Translations under genes and position numbers: made by a program | NCBI GenBank assembly: GCA_030626265.1 | Contig: DAOUPF010000084.1 | Location: 1-6,460 of the forward strand | Source: Sulfurovum sp. | GTDB lineage: Bacteria; Campylobacterota; Campylobacteria; Campylobacterales; Sulfurovaceae | Direction: 5' to 3' | DNA: 6,460 nucleotides | Shown here: positions 1 through 5,031 of the stretch, in pieces | Layout of the letters: every line of letters begins with the position of its first letter | How positions within the stretch are numbered: position 1 is the stretch's first letter | The notes under the pieces: model-generated | Told to the model about the DNA's origin: nothing | The model's database searches: none | Seen by the model: only the letters and a program-made list of their open reading frames with translations

Positions 1-263
1 TGACCTATAAGTATAGTACGTATACCAAACTCATCAAGCTGTGATACACCTATCTCCCCAGTATATGCCCCGCTGATAGCAGGATATGCATTTTGAGCAC
101 CTACTGTAAAATCTCCCTCATATCTATCAAGTGCCGTAGCTGGAGGAAATATAATAACTCTATCTTCATCTCTCTTATCAGACACTTTTTTCTCTAGTTC
201 AATCATATAGGCTTTTGTACTAGCCCTTGTATGATTTGTCTTAAAATTTGCCGCAAAAATCAT
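1..263 (-). CDS. tpiA: Triosephosphate isomerase, N-terminal part (cut by window edge)
   Basis: Glycolytic and gluconeogenic enzyme that interconverts dihydroxyacetone phosphate and glyceraldehyde 3-phosphate in the cytoplasm. Only the first 87 codons are inside the window; the reading frame is open at base 1. I translated it by hand. It begins MIFAANFKTNHTRAS, where N6 and K8 match the active-site Asn and Lys of the family's N-x-K motif. VGAQNAY and GAYTGEIG follow around residues 54-71, and ILIG at the edge leads into the expected GHSERR motif. The short N-terminus without the usual VGGNW resembles Campylobacter TpiA as I recall it. The ATG at 263 is preceded by AAAGGA about 7 nt upstream. 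It lies 61 bp downstream of pgk on the same strand, so the two are probably cotranscribed. The identification is firm; the catalytic Glu and the C-terminal half cannot be checked here. Confidence 0.95.
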   Translation of the reverse strand, partial: MIFAANFKTNHTRASTKAYMIELEKKVSDKRDEDRVIIFPPATALDRYEGDFTVGAQNAYPAISGAYTGEIGVSQLDEFGIRTILIG

Positions 264-279
264 AACAATCCTTTTCTAT

Positions 280-321
280 AATTTCTAATTTCTAATTTCT
301 AATTTCTAACTACTAATTCCT
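280..321. repeat. Heptanucleotide tandem repeat between pgk and tpiA
   Basis: Four perfect copies of AATTTCT (280-286, 287-293, 294-300, 301-307) are followed by two degenerate copies, AACTACT and AATTCCT (308-321). On the coding strand this is AGAAATT repeated, filling most of the pgk-tpiA spacer and ending about 8 nt before the tpiA Shine-Dalgarno sequence. Copy-number change by slippage would alter the spacer length without touching either reading frame. Confidence 0.9.
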
Positions 322-324
322 ACT

Positions 325-1527
325 TTATTCCAGTGCTTCAATACCTGGTAACTTTTCACCCTCTATTAGCTTCAGGCTTGCTCCACCACCAGTACTCACA
401 AAAGTCATCTCATCTACATCACCTGCTCTTGCAGCTACATCAGCTGTATCTCCACCACCTACAATTGTAGTGGCATGAGTCTCTGCTATGTAATGAGACA
501 TCTTGGTAGATCCTTTGGCAAACTTATCCATCTCATATACACCCATAGGTCCATTCCAGATGATAGTCTGTGCATCATTTAGCACTTCTCTAAAGAGCCT
601 TGTACTTGCAGGCCCTATATCCAAGCCCATCCAGCCTACTGGGATTTCTTGTGTTGGCAGATACTTAACCGTTGTATTTTCACTAAACTCTGGAGCAACT
701 ACCAAATCTACTGGCAAGTAAAACTTGACCTTTTTCTCATGTGCTTTTGCCATAATGCTATTTGCTTCATCAAGTAAATCATTCTCTACTAGTGAATTAC
801 CTATCTCGTATCCCATGGCTTTTAGAAAAGTAAATGCCATACCACCACCGATGATAATCTTATCTACTTTGTCTATTAACTTATTGAGAGCTTGAAGTTT
901 ACCAGATACTTTACTACCACCAACAACTGCAACAAATGGTCTAGTTGGATTATCTAAAACTTTAGAGAAAAAACTGACCTCTTTGGCAAGCAAAAACCCT
1001 GCCGCTTTTGACTCTGTGTCAAAATAGTCTGCGATTGCATGTATAGAGGCATGTTTACGGTGACAAGCTCCAAAAGCATCATTGATATATATATCACACA
1101 AATCTGCCAACTCTTTAGCAAATGCTGGATCATTTATAGTCTCACCTGCATCAAAGCGAAGATTCTCCAGCAACAATACATCTCCAGCCTCCAGAGAGGC
1201 TGCAAGCTCTTTTGCCTTAGGAGTCACTACCCCTCCTGTCTTAGAGTCATCAAACAACAGTCTATTTTTTATCTTCAAAAGTATATCAAGTCTTCTATTT
1301 ACCGTCCCTAGAGAGTATTTTTCTTCAAAAATACCAGCTTCTGGTCTCTCAAAGTGAGAACCCAATATCACTCTACATCCTCTATCAATACAGTAACGAA
1401 TTGTTTGTAATGCTGCTCTTATTCGTCGATCATCTGTAATATTTTCAAACTCATCTTTGGGAACATTAAAGTCACATCTGATAAATACGCATTTTCCATC
1501 AATATCTAAGTCTTTAATTGTTTTCAA
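325..1527 (-). CDS. pgk: Phosphoglycerate kinase
   Basis: Catalyses reversible phosphate transfer between 1,3-bisphosphoglycerate and ADP in glycolysis and gluconeogenesis. The 400-residue length is normal for bacterial PGK. Visible family motifs in order: RCDFNVP (17-23), DDRRIR (32-37), a variant SHFERP (57-62), LLLENLRF (117-124), [10 protein letters not shown] (152-161), GGSKVSGK with Lys206 (203-210), [32 protein letters not shown] (357-362) and STGGGASL near the C-terminus. The start codon is TTG at 1527, preceded by AAGGA 6 nt upstream; no in-frame ATG lies nearby and the N-terminus aligns with the family, so I accept it. At residues 59-60 the normally conserved Leu-Gly of SHLGRP is Phe-Glu, in the phosphoglycerate-binding loop. 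It is followed by tpiA and is divergent from nadD, with only 61 bp between the two start codons. No gap gene lies upstream, unlike in Campylobacter jejuni. Confidence 0.97.
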   Translation of the reverse strand: MKTIKDLDIDGKCVFIRCDFNVPKDEFENITDDRRIRAALQTIRYCIDRGCRVILGSHFERPEAGIFEEKYSLGTVNRRLDILLKIKNRLLFDDSKTGGVVTPKAKELAASLEAGDVLLLENLRFDAGETINDPAFAKELADLCDIYINDAFGACHRKHASIHAIADYFDTESKAAGFLLAKEVSFFSKVLDNPTRPFVAVVGGSKVSGKLQALNKLIDKVDKIIIGGGMAFTFLKAMGYEIGNSLVENDLLDEANSIMAKAHEKKVKFYLPVDLVVAPEFSENTTVKYLPTQEIPVGWMGLDIGPASTRLFREVLNDAQTIIWNGPMGVYEMDKFAKGSTKMSHYIAETHATTIVGGGDTADVAARAGDVDEMTFVSTGGGASLKLIEGEKLPGIEALE

Positions 1528-1549
1528 CTTGATTCCTTATTATTTTTGC

Positions 1550-1570
1550 TAAAATTATGGAATATTTTAC
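1550..1570. promoter_or_regulatory. Putative overlapping divergent promoters for pgk and nadD
   Basis: The 61 bp between the pgk and nadD start codons must hold both promoters if each gene has its own. On the plus strand TAAAAT (1550-1555), preceded by TGC as an extended -10 and by T-rich sequence, would start transcription near 1562, about 27 nt before nadD. On the minus strand CATAAT (1559-1554) or TAAAAT (1570-1565) would serve pgk. There is no clear -35, as is usual for sigma-70 promoters in Campylobacterota. The candidate hexamers overlap, so the two polymerases could compete. This rests on pattern matching only. Confidence 0.4.
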
Positions 1571-1588
1571 TAGATTAGAGGTTATTGC

Positions 1589-2167
1589 TTGGTTAAAAAA
1601 AAGCCTACGGTTGCACTGTTTGGCGGAAGTTTCGATCCACCTCACGTTGGGCATCAAGCAATCGTCAAAAAAGCAGCAGCATTACCTGATATAGATAATC
1701 TTATAGTCATGCCAGCTTTCTTGAACCCTTTCAAAAAAAGCACTCTGGCCTCAACTGAAAAAAGACTTGAATGGTGTCAAAAGATATTTACTGAGTCAAA
1801 AGTAATAGTGAGTAATTTTGAGATTTTAGAAGGGCGTTCTGTATATACTATAGAGACTTTGACTCATTTGGGCAAAGAGTATGATGTAAAGTATCTTGTC
1901 ATTGGTTCTGACAATCTTGTCTCTATTGACAAATGGAAAGACTTTGATAAAATAAATGAAGCTATCACTTGGCTTATCTTTACAAGAGATAGTGATATTG
2001 ACTACTCTATGCTCAAGAAGTACAAAGCCATAGAGCTTGATATGCCTATCAGCTCTACAGATATAAGACAGGGTAAAGCCCAAGAGTTAATTGATAAACG
2101 CATACTAATAGATGTAAAAGAAATAATAAAACAGAAGGAAACAGATGACAATCAAAGAGAGAGTTGA
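1589..2167 (+). CDS. nadD: Nicotinate-nucleotide adenylyltransferase
   Basis: Transfers AMP from ATP to nicotinate mononucleotide to give deamido-NAD, the penultimate step of NAD synthesis. The 192-residue protein is a single nucleotidyltransferase (Rossmann-like) domain. GGSFDPPHVGH (12-22) contains the nucleotide-binding H-x-G-H of the family, and ISSTDIR (154-160) is the C-terminal ATP-binding motif. KYLVIGSDNLVSIDKW in the middle fits the family core. The start is TTG at 1589 with AGAGG about 7 nt upstream; an in-frame TAG at 1571 limits any upstream extension. The gene overlaps rsfS by 23 bp, and nadD-rsfS is a widely conserved pair. As I recall, the same pair lies beside the glycolytic genes in Campylobacter jejuni (Cj1401c-Cj1405). 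The C-terminal tail (KQKETDDNQRES) is encoded by the overlap and is probably not functionally constrained. Confidence 0.96.
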   Translation: MVKKKPTVALFGGSFDPPHVGHQAIVKKAAALPDIDNLIVMPAFLNPFKKSTLASTEKRLEWCQKIFTESKVIVSNFEILEGRSVYTIETLTHLGKEYDVKYLVIGSDNLVSIDKWKDFDKINEAITWLIFTRDSDIDYSMLKKYKAIELDMPISSTDIRQGKAQELIDKRILIDVKEIIKQKETDDNQRES

Positions 2168-2486
2168 CGCTATTGTAAGCGTATTGGACAACAAAAAAGC
2201 CGAAGAGATAGAGGTATTTGACCTAGCTGGTACAGACTATATAGCCAAAGAGGTGGTGATAGCCAACTCATTTGGAGGCAAACATACTCAAGCTCTATAT
2301 GAGCACCTCAAAAATGAGCTCAAACCTAAAGGTGAAGAGTTCTTAGGTGTAGATGAGAGCCCTGATTGGGTAGTAGTGGATTTGGGAGACATCATTGTAC
2401 ATATCATGACTCCTGCATATAGAGAACACTACTCTATAGAGAAGTTCTTGAGTGAGCTCACAGAGCTACAAGCAGGCAAAGAGTAG
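2145..2486 (+). CDS. rsfS: Ribosomal silencing factor RsfS
   Basis: Binds ribosomal protein L14 (uL14) of the 50S subunit and blocks joining with the 30S subunit, lowering translation when nutrients are scarce (family knowledge; formerly DUF143/Iojap). The 113-residue length is typical. Recognisable segments are KKAEEIEVFDLAG near residue 18, then YIAKEVVIANSFGGKHTQAL, DWVVVDLGDIIVHIMTP and REHYSIEKFL, in the order expected for the family. The ATG at 2145 has AAGGA 6 nt upstream, inside the end of nadD, so the two are likely translationally coupled. Its stop codon is 4 bp from the stop of a gene coming the other way, leaving no room for a separate terminator. Confidence 0.95.
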   Translation: MTIKERVDAIVSVLDNKKAEEIEVFDLAGTDYIAKEVVIANSFGGKHTQALYEHLKNELKPKGEEFLGVDESPDWVVVDLGDIIVHIMTPAYREHYSIEKFLSELTELQAGKE

Positions 2487-2490
2487 CATA

Positions 2491-2745
2491 TTACTGCACT
2501 AGCTCCTGCTTAAGCTTCTCCTGATTTAACTTTTTGATAAGCTTAGCAGAGAGTTTTTCATAATCTTCTTTACTCAAAGATATCTTTTCACAGATGTCTT
2601 TTACAGAGATATCTTCTACCCATGCTTTGAGAATTTTATACTCTCTCTTGGTAAGTCTTGCTTTTAGGACTACATTCAAGTCCTCCTCTGATTTGAGTGT
2701 ACCTATGAGCTTTCTAATAAGCCCTTGAAGTTGCTGTTGTATCAA
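2491..2745 (-). CDS. Small helix-turn-helix-like protein of unknown function
   Basis: An 84-residue, largely helical and lysine-rich protein that I cannot assign to a named family. Residues 31-73 (LTKREYKILKAW, then ISVKDICEKISLSKEDYEKL, then KLIKKL) follow the pattern of a sigma-70 region 4 or LuxR-type helix-turn-helix. In that pattern LTxRExxIL is followed by a short turn, xxDIxxxLxxS, and a recognition helix ending in a K-L repeat. DNA binding is an inference from this pattern. The N-terminal 30 residues (MIQQQLQGLIRKLIGTL) form a probable amphipathic helix that could mediate dimerisation. The start is TTG at 2745, with AAGGA 9 nt upstream and an in-frame stop just before. It converges on rsfS, and its 5' end faces the structured element at 2773-2938. 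The good Shine-Dalgarno sequence and a proteinlike composition argue that it is a real gene. Confidence 0.7.
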   Translation of the reverse strand: MIQQQLQGLIRKLIGTLKSEEDLNVVLKARLTKREYKILKAWVEDISVKDICEKISLSKEDYEKLSAKLIKKLNQEKLKQELVQ

Positions 2746-2765
2746 TGTAATTTTTCCTTATATTT

Positions 2766-2771
2766 TATGAT
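2766..2771 (+). promoter_or_regulatory. Putative -10 element for the structured RNA
   Basis: TATGAT matches the sigma-70 -10 consensus at five of six positions and follows T-rich sequence (2751-2766) typical of Campylobacterota promoters; no -35 is apparent. Transcription would begin near 2778-2780, at the foot of the long stem. On the other strand ATAAAATATAAGG in the same region could drive the small HTH gene, so two divergent promoters may overlap here. Confidence 0.4.
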
Positions 2772-2772
2772 A

Positions 2773-2938
2773 AACCCGAAGCATGCAATAGAATTGTAAA
2801 AATAGTATTTAGTGCTTGTATTTAGGGTGTTTACAAGAAATTTAAGTTTAACCCAAAGGTTAAGCGATGATTTCTTGTGAATGCTCTAGATACAATGACT
2901 TGTACTAATTTTGTAATCTCTATTGCATATTTTGGGTT
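2773..2938 (+). ncRNA. Candidate structured RNA: 166-nt rod-like hairpin, unknown family
   Basis: Hand pairing of the plus strand gives a nearly continuous rod. From the base: 2773-2792 pairs with 2919-2938 (19 of 20, with a 10-bp perfect core ATGCAATAGA/TCTATTGCAT). Next, 2793-2807 pairs with 2903-2917 (14 of 15, with C2918 bulged). A small internal loop follows at 2808-2815/2896-2902, bridged by an AGU/ACU pairing. Then comes an uninterrupted 26-bp stem, 2816-2841 with 2870-2895. After a 4x4 internal loop the tip is an 8-bp hairpin, 2846-2853 with 2858-2865, loop CAAA. Eleven pairs are G-U on the plus strand, while only one mismatch (C2782/A2929) would be G-U on the minus strand; this indicates constraint on plus-strand RNA. 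A -10-like TATGAT lies directly upstream, and UAUUUU at 2928-2933 could be the 3' end. The architecture loosely recalls 6S RNA (closing stem, bubble, long terminal arm), but the bubble is small and I cannot confirm the family. The alternative is a palindromic MITE-like repeat. Confidence 0.55.
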
Positions 2939-3261
2939 AAATATTCATGTCCAGACCCTGTGAGTATCTCTAGGATCAAAAATAGTGCTATAGTAACAAT
3001 AGGAGAGAGTATAACCCACCAGTAGTATCTCTCTCTCCAAAGATAAAACATCAAGCCTCCCCAAGAGACTATTAGTAGCACTATGTGTGCTAAAAATATG
3101 GGGATGATTGGTCTTGTCAGATTTCCCATAACCCCTAGTGAGACTATAAGCCCAAAAGAAGCTAAAGCGATGAGAAGTTTTTTTAGATTCTTGCTTTTGA
3201 TGTATTGAAAGATAATGATAGCTAGTGTAGCTATGACAACTAATACAATAAAAGCTTTCAT
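2920..3261 (-). CDS. Small four-helix membrane protein of unknown function
   Basis: A 113-residue inner-membrane protein with four predicted transmembrane segments: residues about 3-20, 29-47, 52-74 and 80-100. Short basic loops (KSKNLKK after helix 1; WRERYYWW before helix 4) suggest cytoplasmic sides by the positive-inside rule, which would place both termini outside. It has no catalytic motif and I do not recognise the family. The ATG at 3261 comes 3 bp after the argS stop (TAG GGA ATG), so it is almost certainly cotranscribed with and coupled to argS. The last residues before the stop (TQNMQ) are encoded within the right arm of the 2773-2938 inverted repeat, so the C-terminus may have been set by arrival of that element. 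Confidence 0.75.
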   Translation of the reverse strand: MKAFIVLVVIATLAIIIFQYIKSKNLKKLLIALASFGLIVSLGVMGNLTRPIIPIFLAHIVLLIVSWGGLMFYLWRERYYWWVILSPIVTIALFLILEILTGSGHEYLTQNMQ

Positions 3262-3264
3262 TCC

Positions 3265-4959
3265 CTACAGCCTATCCAAGACTTTGATACCCAATATATC
3301 TAAGCCCTGTTTGATAGTATCTGCTACTAGCTTTGCTAGCATCAAGCGGCTATCTCTAGTCTCTTCACTAACCCCATCTTTGAGTATAGGGTTTTGCTCA
3401 TAAAACTTCATGAAAAGTGTTGTAAGATTATAGAGATAGCTCGATATATAGTGAGGCATAGACTCATTTGCAGCTCCCACCAACACATCATCAAATCTAA
3501 GCAAACTTAACCCTAGTCTTTTCTCTAGATCATCTTCTAGTATAATACTACCATCTATCTGAGCACCATATTTTCTAAATATAGACTGGATACGAGCATA
3601 TGCATACTGGAGATATAGTGCTGTATTGCCCTCAAAGCTAAGCATTCTATCCCAGTCAAATATATAGTTAGACTCTCGATTTACTGATAACTCTGCATAC
3701 TTGACAGCACCTATACCTACTATATGAGCTGCAGTATCTATATCTGTACTACTCGTATCTCTCTGTGACATCATACTCTTTGCTCGTGATACTGCTTCCT
3801 CTAGTAAATCTATCAGCTTTACTGTACCACCATCTCGTGTCTTAAATGGTCGTCCACTCTTATCAAGCATCATACCAAAGGAGACATGCTCCAAAGAGAC
3901 ATCTTCATCTACAAATCCTGCTCTTCTAGCTACATCAAATATCTGCTTGAAATGCCCAGACTGCCTAGCATCTACCACATAAGATATTCGTTTTGCATCT
4001 AAATCTTTTGCCCTATATCTAATCGCTGCTAAGTCAGTAGTAGCATAGAGAAAACCTCCATCACTTTTTTGGATGATAATAGGCGTCTCATTGCCCTCTA
4101 CAAATATACACTGAGCACCATCACTCTCAACCAATATATCACTCTCTTTAAGCTCTGTAACTATATTAGATAGCTCACTGTTATAGCTACTCTCAGCTCG
4201 TACATCATCACGAGAGAGTGATATGCCAAGAGTATCATATACCTCTTCACAATGCCCTAGTGACATATCTATAAATTGTTGCCAAAGCCCCAAACAATGG
4301 GTATTTCCACTCTGCAACTTGACTACATACTCTCTAGCTATATTTGCAAAGTTCTCATCACTATCAAATCGTACTTTTGCATCTTTGTAAAACTGCTCTA
4401 AGTCACTCAGAGAATCACCGACTCCTACACCAAGCTCCTCTAGATATGCAATCAGCATACCAAACTGTGTACCCCAGTCTCCTATATGATTTTGGCGTAT
4501 TACATCATCACCTAAAAATATAAAAAGTTTAGATAACGTATCACCGATGATAGTAGAGCGTAAATGTCCTACATGCATCTGTTTTGCCATATTGTGGCTA
4601 GAGTAATCTACTACTACTTTTGTAGCTACCTCTTTTTTTCCTACTGAGAGTCTATCGCTTGAGCTTACACTCTGTAGCTGTTTTGCTATCCAATCAGGGC
4701 TAAGCCAGATATTGATAAATCCAGGACCTGCAATTTCTAGTTTGTCTATCATTTCGCTTTGTGGCATATTCTCAACCACCTGTATAGCGATCTCTCTAGG
4801 ATTTCTTCTCAATGGCTTTGCCAATGGCATGATACCATTGAACTGATAGTCACCGAACTCTACTTTGCTAGCATCATTGACTCGAACCAATTCAACCTCT
4901 ATACCACTATTACTTAGGGCTGTAGATATGAGCTCATTTAGCTGTTTTTTTATATTCAT
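3265..4959 (-). CDS. argS: Arginyl-tRNA synthetase, gammaproteobacterial type
   Basis: Class I aminoacyl-tRNA synthetase that charges tRNA-Arg with arginine in an ATP-dependent, tRNA-requiring reaction. From the ATG at 4959 it is 564 residues (E. coli 577). The N-terminal domain carries KVEFGDYQFNGIMPLAK and EIAGPGFINIWL. The catalytic core has VDYSSHNMAK then HVGH (129-132), the HIGH signature, and LRSTIIGD, GDWGTQFGMLIAYLE and GGFLYATTDLAA. FKTRDGG (372-378) stands where other ArgRS enzymes have KMSKR. FDWDRMLSFEGNTALYLQYAYAR and a C-terminal anticodon-binding domain (SRLMLAKLVADTIKQGLDILGI) complete it. The whole length reads like E. coli ArgS, not like the Helicobacter/Campylobacter form ([28 protein letters not shown]). 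The frame extends to a TTG at 5001, but those 14 residues are unlike the family start. The ATG at 4959 begins MNIKKQLNELI, much like E. coli, with a weak AAGAGA upstream. It follows tatA and precedes the membrane protein gene. Confidence 0.97.
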   Translation of the reverse strand: MNIKKQLNELISTALSNSGIEVELVRVNDASKVEFGDYQFNGIMPLAKPLRRNPREIAIQVVENMPQSEMIDKLEIAGPGFINIWLSPDWIAKQLQSVSSSDRLSVGKKEVATKVVVDYSSHNMAKQMHVGHLRSTIIGDTLSKLFIFLGDDVIRQNHIGDWGTQFGMLIAYLEELGVGVGDSLSDLEQFYKDAKVRFDSDENFANIAREYVVKLQSGNTHCLGLWQQFIDMSLGHCEEVYDTLGISLSRDDVRAESSYNSELSNIVTELKESDILVESDGAQCIFVEGNETPIIIQKSDGGFLYATTDLAAIRYRAKDLDAKRISYVVDARQSGHFKQIFDVARRAGFVDEDVSLEHVSFGMMLDKSGRPFKTRDGGTVKLIDLLEEAVSRAKSMMSQRDTSSTDIDTAAHIVGIGAVKYAELSVNRESNYIFDWDRMLSFEGNTALYLQYAYARIQSIFRKYGAQIDGSIILEDDLEKRLGLSLLRFDDVLVGAANESMPHYISSYLYNLTTLFMKFYEQNPILKDGVSEETRDSRLMLAKLVADTIKQGLDILGIKVLDRL

Positions 4960-4985
4960 ACACTGTTCTCTTATTGTTTGGATTG

Positions 4986-5028
4986 TGCCCGAAAAGGGCA
5001 AATACAGCTCTGCTCTAATGAGCTAGAG
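4986..5028. other. Cluster of small inverted repeats in the tatA-argS spacer
   Basis: TGCCC-GAAAA-GGGCA (4986-5000) is a perfect 5-bp GC-rich hairpin. Next to it CTCTA/TAGAG (5013-5017, 5024-5028) and AGCTC/GAGCT (5006-5010, 5020-5024) are mutually exclusive hairpins that share bases. No U-tract follows on either strand, so these are not standard terminators. They lie in the leader between the tatA stop and the argS ATG and could affect mRNA processing or argS translation, or simply mark the junction of an acquired argS. Confidence 0.45.
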
Positions 5029-5031
5029 TGA

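Noticed and set aside
280..321. CRISPR array or direct-repeat attachment site
   Set aside because: The heptamers are contiguous with no spacers and far too short for CRISPR repeats; there is no tRNA or integrase nearby.
1826..2083. Minus-strand open frame inside nadD
   Set aside because: It is the antisense shadow of nadD, with no family resemblance and no independent start signals.
2452..2461. Perfect palindrome GTGAGCTCAC as an operator
   Set aside because: It lies inside the rsfS coding sequence and encodes a normal conserved segment (LSELT); a 10-bp palindrome by chance is not remarkable.
2773..2938. Large bidirectional transcription terminator
   Set aside because: It is 166 nt long with a multi-part stem, whereas intrinsic terminators use short GC-rich stems followed directly by U-tracts; the AT-rich stem and one-sided G-U pairs fit a stable RNA better.
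4986..5000. Intrinsic terminator after tatA
   Set aside because: The TGCCC/GGGCA hairpin has only 5 bp and no U-tract on either strand.
4960..5001. argS start at the TTG at 5001, adding 14 residues
   Set aside because: The extra residues (MPFSGTIQ...) do not match ArgS N-termini, run through the GC-rich hairpin and lack a good Shine-Dalgarno sequence; the ATG at 4959 aligns with the E. coli start.
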